Notes: generated by a model from the letters alone, not told the origin. Counted from the stretch's first letter, positions 39,282 through 55,422 are shown. The stretch is DNA of 64,000 nucleotides from Siphonodentalium dalli (GCA_032622095.1 CP136068.1:11763729-11827728), one strand, 5' to 3'. A program made the numbers and translations.

Positions 39282-42200
39282 GTTGACAAAAAAATTGGAA
39301 ACCATAGTATTTTGAGACGTAGCGTACGAAATGTCACGAAACCACAAACCGGAAGTCAAAGGTCACCTGGCACTATTTCCTGTTATTAAACGAACGTTTA
39401 ATATCACAATTTATAGAATGGGTTTATTGAATGGAATAACGGTAGGATCATGTAATAAATAGAGGATCTACAACGAGTCCCCAGTTTATAGCGGAATTTA
39501 CAAAACGAGTCCAGTAAATTAGGTCTGGACCGAGCCTTTGGCTCGGTCCAGACCTAATTTACTGGACGAGTTTTATAAATTCCGCTATAATCTTGAGACG
39601 AGTTGTAGATTCTATTTATTACATGATCCAAAACCTTGACAAAACATACTTAAATCAACAAATGGGACGCGAAACTAACATCAACTTCTATAAGGCATGC
39701 GATGACGTTTCACACAACGCTGCGTTGTTTGCCCGCGCAAAGAAATAGTCCCAGATAAATAAAGACTATTTGGCGTATTTAATGGCGTATATTTAATGAC
39801 AATACTTTTCAAACTCTTCATTCATCATAGTTTGTTGACAAAAAAATTGGAAACCATAGTATTTTGAGACGTAGCGTACGAAATGTCACGAAACCACAAA
39901 CCGGAAGTCAAAGGTCACCTGGCACTATTTCCTGTTATTAAACGAACGTTTAATATCACAATTTATAGAATGGGTTTATTGAATGGAATAACGGTAGGAT
40001 CATGTAATAAATAGAGGATCTACAACGAGTCCCCAGTTTATAGCGGAATTTACAAAACGAGTCCAGTAAATTAGGTCTGGACCGAGCCTTTGGCTCGGTC
40101 CAGACCTAATTTACTGGACGAGTTTTATAAATTCCGCTATAATCTTGAGACGAGTTGTAGATTCTATTTATTACATGATCCAAAACCTTGACAAAACATA
40201 CTTAAATCAACAAATGGGACGCGAAACTAACATCAACTTCTATAAGGCATGCGATGACGTTTCACACAACGCTGCGTTGTTTGCCCGCGCAAAGAAATAG
40301 TCCCAGATAAATAAAGACTATTTGGCGTATTTAATGGCGTATATTTAATCAAATTTTAATGACAATACTTTTCAAACTCTTCATTCATCATAGTTTGTTG
40401 ACAAAAAAATTGGAAACCATAGTATTTTGAGACGTAGCGTACGAAATGTCACGAAACCACAAACCGGAAGTCAAAGGTCACCTGGCACTATTTCCTGTTA
40501 TTAAACGAACGTTTAATATCACAATTTATAGAATGGGTTTATTGAATGGAATAACGGTAGGATCATGTAATAAATAGAGGATCTACAACGAGTCCCCAGT
40601 TTATAGCGGAATTTACAAAACGAGTCCAGTAAATTAGGTCTGGACCGAGCCTTTGGCTCGGTCCAGACCTAATTTACTGGACGAGTTTTATAAATTCCGC
40701 TATAATCTTGAGACGAGTTGTAGATTCTATTTATTACATGATCCAAAACCTTGACAAAACATACTTAAATCAACAAATGGGACGCGAAACTAACATCAAC
40801 TTCTATAAGGCATGCGATGACGTTTCACACAACGCTGCGTTGTTTGCCCGCGCAAAGAAATAGTCCCAGATAAATAAAGACTATTTGGCGTATTTAATGG
40901 CGTATATTTAATGACAATACTTTTCAAACTCTTCATTCATCATAGTTTGTTGACAAAAAAATTGGAAACCATAGTATTTTGAGACGTAGCGTACGAAATG
41001 TCACGAAACCACAAACCGGAAGTCAAAGGTCACCTGGCACTATTTCCTGTTATTAAACGAACGTTTAATATCACAATTTATAGAATGGGTTTATTGAATG
41101 GAATAACGGTAGGATCATGTAATAAATAGAGGATCTACAACGAGTCCCCAGTTTATAGCGGAATTTACAAAACGAGTCCAGTAAATTAGGTCTGGACCGA
41201 GCCTTTGGCTCGGTCCAGACCTAATTTACTGGACGAGTTTTATAAATTCCGCTATAATCTTGAGACGAGTTGTAGATTCTATTTATTACATGATCCAAAA
41301 CCTTGACAAAACATACTTAAATCAACAAATGGGACGCGAAACTAACATCAACTTCTATAAGGCATGCGATGACGTTTCACACAACGCTGCGTTGTTTGCC
41401 CGCGCAAAGAAATAGTCCCAGATAAATAAAGACTATTTGGCGTATTTAATGGCGTATATTTAATCAAATTTTAATGACAATACTTTTCAAACTCTTCATT
41501 CATCATAGTTTGTTGACAAAAAAATTGGAAACCATAGTATTTTGAGACGTAGCGTACGAAATGTCACGAAACCACAAACCGGAAGTCAAAGGTCACCTGG
41601 CACTATTTCCTGTTATTAAACGAACGTTTAATATCACAATTTATAGAATGGGTTTATTGAATGGAATAACGGTAGGATCATGTAATAAATAGAGGATCTA
41701 CAACGAGTCCCCAGTTTATAGCGGAATTTACAAAACGAGTCCAGTAAATTAGGTCTGGACCGAGCCTTTGGCTCGGTCCAGACCTAATTTACTGGACGAG
41801 TTTTATAAATTCCGCTATAATCTTGAGACGAGTTGTAGATTCTATTTATTACATGATCCAAAACCTTGACAAAACATACTTAAATCAACAAATGGGACGC
41901 GAAACTAACATCAACTTCTATAAGGCATGCGATGACGTTTCACACAACGCTGCGTTGTTTGCCCGCGCAAAGAAATAGTCCCAGATAAATAAAGACTATT
42001 TGGCATATTTAATGGCGTATATTTAATGACAATACTTTTCAAACTCTTCATTCATCATAGTTTGTTGACAAAAAAATTGGAAACCATAGTATTTTGAGAC
42101 GTAGCGTACGAAATGTCACGAAACCACAAACCAGAAGTCAAAGGTCACCTGGCACTATTTCCTGTTATTAAACGAACGTTTAATATCACAATTTATAGAA

Positions 42201-45200
42201 TGGGTTTATTGAATGGAATAACAGTAGGATCATGTAATAAATAGAGGATCTACAACGAGTCCCCAGTTTATAGCGGAATTTACAAAACGAGTCCAGTAAA
42301 TTAGGTCTGGACCGAGCCTTTGGCTCGGTCCAGACCTAATTTACTGGACGAGTTTTATAAATTCCGCTATAATCTTGAGACGAGTTGTAGATTCTATTTA
42401 TTACATGATCCAAAACCTTGACAAAACATACTTAAATCAACAAATGGGACGCGAAACTAACATCAACTTCTATAAGGCATGCGATGACGTTTCACACAAC
42501 GCTGCGTTGTTTGCCCGCGCAAAGAAATAGTCCCAGATAAATAAAGACTATTTGGCGTATTTAATGGCGTATATTTAATCAAATTTTAATGACAATACTT
42601 TTCAAACTCTTCATTCATCATAGTTTGTTGACAAAAAAATTGGAAACCATAGTATTTTGAGACGTAGCGTACGAAATGTCACGAAACCACAAACCGGAAG
42701 TCAAAGGTCACCTGGCACTATTTCCTGTTATTAAACGAACGTTTAATATCACAATTTATAGAATGGGTTTATTGAATGGAATAACGGTAGGATCATGTAA
42801 TAAATAGAGGATCTACAACGAGTCCCCAGTTTATAGCGGAATTTACAAAACGAGTCCAGTAAATTAGGTCTGGACCGAGCCTTTGGCTCGGTCCAGACCT
42901 AATTTACTGGACGAGTTTTATAAATTCCGCTATAATCTTGAGACGAGTTGTAGATTCTATTTATTACATGATCCAAAACCTTGACAAAACATACTTAAAT
43001 CAACAAATGGGACGCGAAACTAACATCAACTTGTATAAGGCATGCGATGACGTTTCACACAACGCTGCGTTGTTTGCCCGCGCAAAGAAATAGTCCCAGA
43101 TAAATAAAGACTATTTGGCGTATTTAATGGCGTATATTTAATGACAATACTTTTCAAACTCTTCATTCATCATAGTTTGTTGACAAAAAAATTGGAAACC
43201 ATAGTATTTTGAGACGTAGCGTACGAAATGTCACGAAACCACAAACCGGAAGTCAAAGGTCACCTGGCACTATTTCCTGTTATTAAACGAACGTTTAATA
43301 TCACAATTTATAGAATGGGTTTATTGAATGGAATAACGGTAGGATCATGTAATAAATAGAGGATCTACAACGAGTCCCCAGTTTATAGCGGAATTTACAA
43401 AACGAGTCCAGTAAATTAGGTCTGGACCGAGCCTTTGGCTCGGTCCAGACCTAATTTACTGGACGAGTTTTATAAATTCCGCTATAATCTTGAGACGAGT
43501 TGTAGATTCTATTTATTACATGATCCAAAACCTTGACAAAACATACTTAAATCAACAAATGGGACGCGAAACTAACATCAACTTCTATAAGGCATGCGAT
43601 GACGTTTCACACAACGCTGCGTTGTTTGCCCGCGCAAAGAAATAGTCCCAGATAAATAAAGACTATTTGGCGTATTTAATGGCGTATATTTAATGACAAT
43701 ACTTTTCAAACTCTTCATTCATCATAGTTTGTTGACAAAAAAATTGGAAACCATAGTATTTTGAGACGTAGCGTACGAAATGTCACGAAACCACAAACCG
43801 GAAGTCAAAGGTCACCTGGCACTATTTCCTGTTATTAAACGAACGTTTAATATCACAATTTATAGAATGGGTTTATTGAATGGAATAACGGTAGGATCAT
43901 GTAATAAATAGAGGATCTACAACGAGTCCCCAGTTTATAGCGGAATTTACAAAACGAGTCCAGTAAATTAGGTCTGGACCGAGCCTTTGGCTCGGTCCAG
44001 ACCTAATTTACTGGACGAGTTTTATAAATTCCGCTATAATCTTGAGACGAGTTGTAGATTCTATTTATTACATGATCCAAAACCTTGACAAAACATACTT
44101 AAATCAACAAATGGGACGCGAAACTAACATCAACTTGTATAAGGCATGCGATGACGTTTCACACAACGCTGCGTTGTTTGCCCGCGCAAAGAAATAGTCC
44201 CAGATAAATAAAGACTATATGGCGTATATTTAATGACAATACTTTTCAAACTCTTCATTCATCATAGTTTGTTGACAAAAAAATTGGAAACCATAGTATT
44301 TTGAGACGTAGCGTACGAAATGTCACGAAACCACAAACCGGAAGTCAAAGGTCACCTGGCACTATTTCCTGTTATTAAACGAACGTTTAATATCACAATT
44401 TATAGAATGGGTTTATTGAATGGAATAACGGTAGGATCATGTAATAAATAGAGGATCTACAACGAGTCCCCAGTTTATAGCGGAATTTACAAAACGAGTC
44501 CAGTAAATTAGGTCTGGACCGAGCCTTTGGCTCGGTCCAGACCTAATTTACTGGACGAGTTTTATAAATTCCGCTATAATCTTGAGACGAGTTGTAGATT
44601 CTATTTATTACATGATCCAAAACCTTGACAAAACATACTTAAATCAACAAATGGGACGCGAAACTAACATCAACTTCTATAAGGCATGCGATGACGTTTC
44701 ACACAACGCTGCGTTGTTTGCCCGCGCAAAGAAATAGTCCCAGATAAATAAAGACTATTTGGCGTATTTAATGGCGTATATTTAATGACAATACTTTTCA
44801 AACTCTTCATTCATCATAGTTTGTTGACAAAAAAATTGGAAACCATAGTATTTTGAGACGTAGCGTACGAAATGTCACGAAACCACAAACCGGAAGTCAA
44901 AGGTCACCTGGCACTATTTCCTGTTATTAAACGAACGTTTAATATCACAATTTATAGAATGGGTTTATTGAATGGAATAACGGTAGGATCATGTAATAAA
45001 TAGAGGATCTACAACGAGTCCCCAGTTTATAGCGGAATTTACAAAACGAGTCCAGTAAATTAGGTCTGGACCGAGCCTTTGGCTCGGTCCAGACCTAATT
45101 TACTGGACGAGTTTTATAAATTCCGCTATAATCTTGAGACGAGTTGTAGATTCTATTTATTACATGATCCAAAACCTTGACAAAACATACTTAAATCAAC

Positions 45201-46500
45201 AAATGGGACGCGAAACTAACATCAACTTCTATAAGGCATGCGATGACGTTTCACACAACGCTGCGTTGTTTGCCCGCGCAAAGAAATAGTCCCAGATAAA
45301 TAAAGACTATTTGGCGTATTTAATGGCGTATATTTAATCAAATTTTAATGACAATACTTTTCAAACTCTTCATTCATCATAGTTTGTTGACAAAAAAATT
45401 GGAAACCATAGTATTTTGAGACGTAGCGTACGAAATGTCACGAAACCACAAACCGGAAGTCAAAGGTCACCTGGCACTATTTCCTGTTATTAAACGAACG
45501 TTTAATATCACAATTTATAGAATGGGTTTATTGAATGGAATAACGGTAGGATCATGTAATAAATAGAGGATCTACAACGAGTCCCCAGTTTATAGCGGAA
45601 TTTACAAAACGAGTCCAGTAAATTAGGTCTGGACCGAGCCTTTGGCTCGGTCCAGACCTAATTTACTGGACGAGTTTTATAAATTCCGCTATAATCTTGA
45701 GACGAGTTGTAGATTCTATTTATTACATGATCCAAAACCTTGACAAAACATACTTAAATCAACAAATGGGACGCGAAACTAACATCAACTTCTATAAGGC
45801 ATGCGATGACGTTTCACACAACGCTGCGTTGTTTGCCCGCGCAAAGAAATAGTCCCAGATAAATAAAGACTATTTGGCGTATTTAATGGCGTATATTTAA
45901 TGACAATACTTTTCAAACTCTTCATTCATCATAGTTTGTTGACAAAAAAATTGGAAACCATAGTATTTTGAGACGTAGCGTACGAAATGTCACGAAACCA
46001 CAAACCGGAAGTCAAAGGTCACCTGGCACTATTTCCTGTTATTAAACGAACGTTTAATATCACAATTTATAGAATGGGTTTATTGAATGGAATAACAGTA
46101 GGATCATGTAATAAATAGAGGATCTACAACGAGTCCCCAGTTTATAGCGGAATTTACAAAACGAGTCCAGTAAATTAGGTCTGGACCGAGCCTTTGGCTC
46201 GGTCCAGACCTAATTTACTGGACGAGTTTTATAAATTCCGCTATAATCTTGAGACGAGTTGTAGATTCTATTTATTACATGATCCAAAACCTTGACAAAA
46301 CATACTTAAATCAACAAATGGGACGCGAAACTAACATCAACTTCTATAAGGCATGCGATGACGTTTCACACAACGCTGCGTTGTTTGCCCGCGCAAAGAA
46401 ATAGTCCCAGATAAATAAAGACTATTTGGCGTATTTAATGGCGTATATTTAATCAAATTTTAATGACAATACTTTTCAAACTCTTCATTCATCATAGTTT
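39282..46500 (+). repeat. Long HOR copy 3, internally deleted (13 units)
   Basis: Units 72-84 read S L S L S* L+ Sg S Dg S L S La. Compared with copy 1, the block L X L Sg before the last L S La is missing, as expected of an unequal exchange that removed four units. After 46500 the order no longer follows this HOR. Confidence 0.82.
43731..44270 (+). repeat. 540-bp D unit (unit 80)
   Basis: Same deletion and allele; 12,223 bp after the D unit at 31508, at the same place in long HOR copy 3. Confidence 0.9.
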
Positions 46501-49500
46501 GTTGACAAAAAAATTGGAAACCATAGTATTTTGAGACGTAGCGTACGAAATGTCACGAAACCACAAACCGGAAGTCAAAGGTCACCTGGCACTATTTCCT
46601 GTTATTAAACGAACGTTTAATATCACAATTTATAGAATGGGTTTATTGAATGGAATAACGGTAGGATCATGTAATAAATAGAGGATCTACAACGAGTCCC
46701 CAGTTTATAGCGGAATTTACAAAACGAGTCCAGTAAATTAGGTCTGGACCGAGCCTTTGGCTCGGTCCAGACCTAATTTACTGGACGAGTTTTATAAATT
46801 CCGCTATAATCTTGAGACGAGTTGTAGATTCTATTTATTACATGATCCAAAACCTTGACAAAACATACTTAAATCAACAAATGGGACGCGAAACTAACAT
46901 CAACTTCTATAAGGCATGCGATGACGTTTCACACAACGCTGCGTTGTTTGCCCGCGCAAAGAAATAGTCCCAGATAAATAAAGACTATTTGGCGTATTTA
47001 ATGGCGTATATTTAATCAAATTTTAATGACAATACTTTTCAAACTCTTCATTCATCATAGTTTGTTGACAAAAAAATTGGAAACCATAGTATTTTGAGAC
47101 GTAGCGTACGAAATGTCACGAAACCACAAACCGGAAGTCAAAGGTCACCTGGCACTATTTCCTGTTATTAAACGAACGTTTAATATCACAATTTATAGAA
47201 TGGGTTTATTGAATGGAATAACGGTAGGATCATGTAATAAATAGAGGATCTACAACGAGTCCCCAGTTTATAGCGGAATTTACAAAACGAGTCCAGTAAA
47301 TTAGGTCTGGACCGAGCCTTTGGCTCGGTCCAGACCTAATTTACTGGACGAGTTTTATAAATTCCGCTATAATCTTGAGACGAGTTGTAGATTCTATTTA
47401 TTACATGATCCAAAACCTTGACAAAACATACTTAAATCAACAAATGGGACGCGAAACTAACATCAACTTCTATAAGGCATGCGATGACGTTTCACACAAC
47501 GCTGCGTTGTTTGCCCGCGCAAAGAAATAGTCCCAGATAAATAAAGACTATTTGGCGTATTTAATGGCGTATATTTAATCAAATTTTAATGACAATACTT
47601 TTCAAACTCTTCATTCATCATAGTTTGTTGACAAAAAAATTGGAAACCATAGTATTTTGAGACGTAGCGTACGAAATGTCACGAAACCACAAACCGGAAG
47701 TCAAAGGTCACCTGGCACTATTTCCTGTTATTAAACGAACGTTTAATATCACAATTTATAGAATGGGTTTATTGAATGGAATAACGGTAGGATCATGTAA
47801 TAAATAGAGGATCTACAACGAGTCCCCAGTTTATAGCGGAATTTACAAAACGAGTCCAGTAAATTAGGTCTGGACCGAGCCTTTGGCTCGGTCCAGACCT
47901 AATTTACTGGACGAGTTTTATAAATTCCGCTATAATCTTGAGACGAGTTGTAGATTCTATTTATTACATGATCCAAAACCTTGACAAAACATACTTAAAT
48001 CAACAAATGGGACGCGAAACTAACATCAACTTCTATAAGGCATGCGATGACGTTTCACACAACGCTGCGTTGTTTGCCCGCGCAAAGAAATAGTCCCAGA
48101 TAAATAAAGACTATTTGGCGTATTTAATGGCGTATATTTAATGACAATACTTTTCAAACTCTTCATTCATCATAGTTTGTTGACAAAAAAATTGGAAACC
48201 ATAGTATTTTGAGACGTAGCGTACGAAATGTCACGAAACCACAAACCGGAAGTCAAAGGTCACCTGGCACTATTTCCTGTTATTAAACGAACGTTTAATA
48301 TCACAATTTATAGAATGGGTTTATTGAATGGAATAACGGTAGGATCATGTAATAAATAGAGGATCTACAACGAGTCCCCAGTTTATAGCGGAATTTACAA
48401 AACGAGTCCAGTAAATTAGGTCTGGACCGAGCCTTTGGCTCGGTCCAGACCTAATTTACTGGACGAGTTTTATAAATTCCGCTATAATCTTGAGACGAGT
48501 TGTAGATTCTATTTATTACATGATCCAAAACCTTGACAAAACATACTTAAATCAACAAATGGGACGCGAAACTAACATCAACTTCTATAAGGCATGCGAT
48601 GACGTTTCACACAACGCTGCGTTGTTTGCCCGCGCAAAGAAATAGTCCCAGATAAATAAAGACTATTTGGCGTATTTAATGGCGTATATTTAATCAAATT
48701 TTAATGACAATACTTTTCAAACTCTTCATTCATCATAGTTTGTTGACAAAAAAATTGGAAACCATAGTATTTTGAGACGTAGCGTACGAAATGTCACGAA
48801 ACCACAAACCGGAAGTCAAAGGTCACCTGGCACTATTTCCTGTTATTAAACGAACGTTTAATATCACAATTTATAGAATGGGTTTATTGAATGGAATAAC
48901 GGTAGGATCATGTAATAAATAGAGGATCTACAACGAGTCCCCAGTTTATAGCGGAATTTACAAAACGAGTCCAGTAAATTAGGTCTGGACCGAGCCTTTG
49001 GCTCGGTCCAGACCTAATTTACTGGACGAGTTTTATAAATTCCGCTATAATCTTGAGACGAGTTGTAGATTCTATTTATTACATGATCCAAAACCTTGAC
49101 AAAACATACTTAAATCAACAAATGGGACGCGAAACTAACATCAACTTCTATAAGGCATGCGATGACGTTTCACACAACGCTGCGTTGTTTGCCCGCGCAA
49201 AGAAATAGTCCCAGATAAATAAAGACTATTTGGCGTATTTAATGGCGTATATTTAATGACAATACTTTTCAAACTCTTCATTCATCATAGTTTGTTGACA
49301 AAAAAATTGGAAACCATAGTATTTTGAGACGTAGCGTACGAAATGTCACGAAACCACAAACCGGAAGTCAAAGGTCACCTGGCACTATTTCCTGTTATTA
49401 AACGAACGTTTAATATCACAATTTATAGAATGGGTTTATTGAATGGAATAACAGTAGGATCATGTAATAAATAGAGGATCTACAACGAGTCCCCAGTTTA

Positions 49501-50971
49501 TAGCGGAATTTACAAAACGAGTCCAGTAAATTAGGTCTGGACCGAGCCTTTGGCTCGGTCCAGACCTAATTTACTGGACGAGTTTTATAAATTCCGCTAT
49601 AATCTTGAGACGAGTTGTAGATTCTATTTATTACATGATCCAAAACCTTGACAAAACATACTTAAATCAACAAATGGGACGCGAAACTAACATCAACTTC
49701 TATAAGGCATGCGATGACGTTTCACACAACGCTGCGTTGTTTGCCCGCGCAAAGAAATAGTCCCAGATAAATAAAGACTATTTGGCGTATTTAATGGCGT
49801 ATATTTAATCAAATTTTAATGACAATACTTTTCAAACTCTTCATTCATCATAGTTTGTTGACAAAAAAATTGGAAACCATAGTATTTTGAGACGTAGCGT
49901 ACGAAATGTCACGAAACCACAAACCGGAAGTCAAAGGTCACCTGGCACTATTTCCTGTTATTAAACGAACGTTTAATATCACAATTTATAGAATGGGTTT
50001 ATTGAATGGAATAACGGTAGGATCATGTAATAAATAGAGGATCTACAACGAGTCCCCAGTTTATAGCGGAATTTACAAAACGAGTCCAGTAAATTAGGTC
50101 TGGACCGAGCCTTTGGCTCGGTCCAGACCTAATTTACTGGACGAGTTTTATAAATTCCGCTATAATCTTGAGACGAGTTGTAGATTCTATTTATTACATG
50201 ATCCAAAACCTTGACAAAACATACTTAAATCAACAAATGGGACGCGAAACTAACATCAACTTCTATAAGGCATGCGATGACGTTTCACACAACGCTGCGT
50301 TGTTTGCCCGCGCAAAGAAATAGTCCCAGATAAATAAAGACTATTTGGCGTATTTAATGGCGTATATTTAATCAAATTTTAATGACAATACTTTTCAAAC
50401 TCTTCATTCATCATAGTTTGTTGACAAAAAAATTGGAAACCATAGTATTTTGAGACGTAGCGTACGAAATGTCACGAAACCACAAACCGGAAGTCAAAGG
50501 TCACCTGGCACTATTTCCTGTTATTAAACGAACGTTTAATATCACAATTTATAGAATGGGTTTATTGAATGGAATAACGGTAGGATCATGTAATAAATAG
50601 AGGATCTACAACGAGTCCCCAGTTTATAGCGGAATTTACAAAACGAGTCCAGTAAATTAGGTCTGGACCGAGCCTTTGGCTCGGTCCAGACCTAATTTAC
50701 TGGACGAGTTTTATAAATTCCGCTATAATCTTGAGACGAGTTGTAGATTCTATTTATTACATGATCCAAAACCTTGACAAAACATACTTAAATCAACAAA
50801 TGGGACGCGAAACTAACATCAACTTCTATAAGGCATGCGATGACGTTTCACACAACGCTGCGTTGTTTGCCCGCGCAAAGAAATAGTCCCAGATAAATAA
50901 AGACTATTTGGCGTATTTAATGGCGTATATTTAATGACAATACTTTTCAAACTCTTCATTCATCATAGTTT

Positions 50972-51535
50972 GTTGACAAAAAAAATTGGAAACCATAGTA
51001 TTTTGAGACGTAGCGTACGAAATGTCACGAAACCACAAACCGGAAGTCAAAGGTCACCTGGCACTATTTCCTGTTATTAAACGAACGTTTAATATCACAA
51101 TTTATAGAATGGGTTTATTGAATGGAATAACAGTAGGATCATGTAATAAATAGAGGATCTACAACGAGTCCCCAGTTTATAGCGGAATTTACAAAACGAG
51201 TCCAGTAAATTAGGTCTGGACCGAGCCTTTGGCTCGGTCCAGACCTAATTTACTGGACGAGTTTTATAAATTCCGCTATAATCTTGAGACGAGTTGTAGA
51301 TTCTATTTATTACATGATCCAAAACCTTGACAAAACATACTTAAATCAACAAATGGGACGCGAAACTAACATCAACTTCTATAAGGCATGCGATGACGTT
51401 TCACACAACGCTGCGTTGTTTGCCCGCGCAAAGAAATAGTCCCAGATAAATAAAGACTATTTGGCGTATTTAATGGCGTATATTTAATCAAATTTTAATG
51501 ACAATACTTTTCAAACTCTTCATTCATCATAGTTT
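50972..51535 (+). repeat. 564-bp L unit with eight-A start (unit 93)
   Basis: The starting A-tract has eight A before TTGG instead of seven, together with ACAGTAGG and the L tail. An identical unit lies 2,220 bp further on at 53192-53755. Sharing three marks argues for duplication rather than two independent homopolymer read errors. Confidence 0.8.
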
Positions 51536-53191
51536 GTTGACAAAAAAATTGGAAACCATAGTATTTTGAGACGTAGCGTACGAAATGTCACGAAACCACA
51601 AACCGGAAGTCAAAGGTCACCTGGCACTATTTCCTGTTATTAAACGAACGTTTAATATCACAATTTATAGAATGGGTTTATTGAATGGAATAACGGTAGG
51701 ATCATGTAATAAATAGAGGATCTACAACGAGTCCCCAGTTTATAGCGGAATTTACAAAACGAGTCCAGTAAATTAGGTCTGGACCGAGCCTTTGGCTCGG
51801 TCCAGACCTAATTTACTGGACGAGTTTTATAAATTCCGCTATAATCTTGAGACGAGTTGTAGATTCTATTTATTACATGATCCAAAACCTTGACAAAACA
51901 TACTTAAATCAACAAATGGGACGCGAAACTAACATCAACTTGTATAAGGCATGCGATGACGTTTCACACAACGCTGCGTTGTTTGCCCGCGCAAAGAAAT
52001 AGTCCCAGATAAATAAAGACTATTTGGCGTATTTAATGGCGTATATTTAATGACAATACTTTTCAAACTCTTCATTCATCATAGTTTGTTGACAAAAAAA
52101 TTGGAAACCATAGTATTTTGAGACGTAGCGTACGAAATGTCACGAAACCACAAACCGGAAGTCAAAGGTCACCTGGCACTATTTCCTGTTATTAAACGAA
52201 CGTTTAATATCACAATTTATAGAATGGGTTTATTGAATGGAATAACGGTAGGATCATGTAATAAATAGAGGATCTACAACGAGTCCCCAGTTTATAGCGG
52301 AATTTACAAAACGAGTCCAGTAAATTAGGTCTGGACCGAGCCTTTGGCTCGGTCCAGACCTAATTTACTGGACGAGTTTTATAAATTCCGCTATAATCTT
52401 GAGACGAGTTGTAGATTCTATTTATTACATGATCCAAAACCTTGACAAAACATACTTAAATCAACAAATGGGACGCGAAACTAACATCAACTTCTATAAG
52501 GCATGCGATGACGTTTCACACAACGCTGCGTTGTTTGCCCGCGCAAAGAAATAGTCCCAGATAAATAAAGACTATTTGGCGTATTTAATGGCGTATATTT
52601 AATGACAATACTTTTCAAACTCTTCATTCATCATAGTTTGTTGACAAAAAAATTGGAAACCATAGTATTTTGAGACGTAGCGTACGAAATGTCACGAAAC
52701 CACAAACCGGAAGTCAAAGGTCACCTGGCACTATTTCCTGTTATTAAACGAACGTTTAATATCACAATTTATAGAATGGGTTTATTGAATGGAATAACGG
52801 TAGGATCATGTAATAAATAGAGGATCTACAACGAGTCCCCAGTTTATAGCGGAATTTACAAAACGAGTCCAGTAAATTAGGTCTGGACCGAGCCTTTGGC
52901 TCGGTCCAGACCTAATTTACTGGACGAGTTTTATAAATTCCGCTATAATCTTGAGACGAGTTGTAGATTCTATTTATTACATGATCCAAAACCTTGACAA
53001 AACATACTTAAATCAACAAATGGGACGCGAAACTAACATCAACTTCTATAAGGCATGCGATGACGTTTCACACAACGCTGCGTTGTTTGCCCGCGCAAAG
53101 AAATAGTCCCAGATAAATAAAGACTATTTGGCGTATTTAATGGCGTATATTTAATGACAATACTTTTCAAACTCTTCATTCATCATAGTTT

Positions 53192-53755
53192 GTTGACAAA
53201 AAAAATTGGAAACCATAGTATTTTGAGACGTAGCGTACGAAATGTCACGAAACCACAAACCGGAAGTCAAAGGTCACCTGGCACTATTTCCTGTTATTAA
53301 ACGAACGTTTAATATCACAATTTATAGAATGGGTTTATTGAATGGAATAACAGTAGGATCATGTAATAAATAGAGGATCTACAACGAGTCCCCAGTTTAT
53401 AGCGGAATTTACAAAACGAGTCCAGTAAATTAGGTCTGGACCGAGCCTTTGGCTCGGTCCAGACCTAATTTACTGGACGAGTTTTATAAATTCCGCTATA
53501 ATCTTGAGACGAGTTGTAGATTCTATTTATTACATGATCCAAAACCTTGACAAAACATACTTAAATCAACAAATGGGACGCGAAACTAACATCAACTTCT
53601 ATAAGGCATGCGATGACGTTTCACACAACGCTGCGTTGTTTGCCCGCGCAAAGAAATAGTCCCAGATAAATAAAGACTATTTGGCGTATTTAATGGCGTA
53701 TATTTAATCAAATTTTAATGACAATACTTTTCAAACTCTTCATTCATCATAGTTT
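53192..53755 (+). repeat. 564-bp L unit with eight-A start (unit 97)
   Basis: Duplicate of the unit at 50972; both are preceded by an S unit, but their right neighbours differ (Sg at 51536, L at 53756). Confidence 0.8.
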
Positions 53756-55422
53756 GTTGACAAAAAAATTGGAAACCATAGTATTTTGAGACGTAGCGTA
53801 CGAAATGTCACGAAACCACAAACCGGAAGTCAAAGGTCACCTGGCACTATTTCCTGTTATTAAACGAACGTTTAATATCACAATTTATAGAATGGGTTTA
53901 TTGAATGGAATAACGGTAGGATCATGTAATAAATAGAGGATCTACAACGAGTCCCCAGTTTATAGCGGAATTTACAAAACGAGTCCAGTAAATTAGGTCT
54001 GGACCGAGCCTTTGGCTCGGTCCAGACCTAATTTACTGGACGAGTTTTATAAATTCCGCTATAATCTTGAGACGAGTTGTAGATTCTATTTATTACATGA
54101 TCCAAAACCTTGACAAAACATACTTAAATCAACAAATGGGACGCGAAACTAACATCAACTTCTATAAGGCATGCGATGACGTTTCACACAACGCTGCGTT
54201 GTTTGCCCGCGCAAAGAAATAGTCCCAGATAAATAAAGACTATTTGGCGTATTTAATGGCGTATATTTAATCAAATTTTAATGACAATACTTTTCAAACT
54301 CTTCATTCATCATAGTTTGTTGACAAAAAAATTGGAAACCATAGTATTTTGAGACGTAGCGTACGAAATGTCACGAAACCACAAACCGGAAGTCAAAGGT
54401 CACCTGGCACTATTTCCTGTTATTAAACGAACGTTTAATATCACAATTTATAGAATGGGTTTATTGAATGGAATAACGGTAGGATCATGTAATAAATAGA
54501 GGATCTACAACGAGTCCCCAGTTTATAGCGGAATTTACAAAACGAGTCCAGTAAATTAGGTCTGGACCGAGCCTTTGGCTCGGTCCAGACCTAATTTACT
54601 GGACGAGTTTTATAAATTCCGCTATAATCTTGAGACGAGTTGTAGATTCTATTTATTACATGATCCAAAACCTTGACAAAACATACTTAAATCAACAAAT
54701 GGGACGCGAAACTAACATCAACTTGTATAAGGCATGCGATGACGTTTCACACAACGCTGCGTTGTTTGCCCGCGCAAAGAAATAGTCCCAGATAAATAAA
54801 GACTATTTGGCGTATTTAATGGCGTATATTTAATGACAATACTTTTCAAACTCTTCATTCATCATAGTTTGTTGACAAAAAAATTGGAAACCATAGTATT
54901 TTGAGACGTAGCGTACGAAATGTCACGAAACCACAAACCGGAAGTCAAAGGTCACCTGGCACTATTTCCTGTTATTAAACGAACGTTTAATATCACAATT
55001 TATAGAATGGGTTTATTGAATGGAATAACGGTAGGATCATGTAATAAATAGAGGATCTACAACGAGTCCCCAGTTTATAGCGGAATTTACAAAACGAGTC
55101 CAGTAAATTAGGTCTGGACCGAGCCTTTGGCTCGGTCCAGACCTAATTTACTGGACGAGTTTTATAAATTCCGCTATAATCTTGAGACGAGTTGTAGATT
55201 CTATTTATTACATGATCCAAAACCTTGACAAAACATACTTAAATCAACAAATGGGACGCGAAACTAACATCAACTTCTATAAGGCATGCGATGACGTTTC
55301 ACACAACGCTGCGTTGTTTGCCCGCGCAAAGAAATAGTCCCAGATAAATAAAGACTATTTGGCGTATTTAATGGCGTATATTTAATGACAATACTTTTCA
55401 AACTCTTCATTCATCATAGTTT

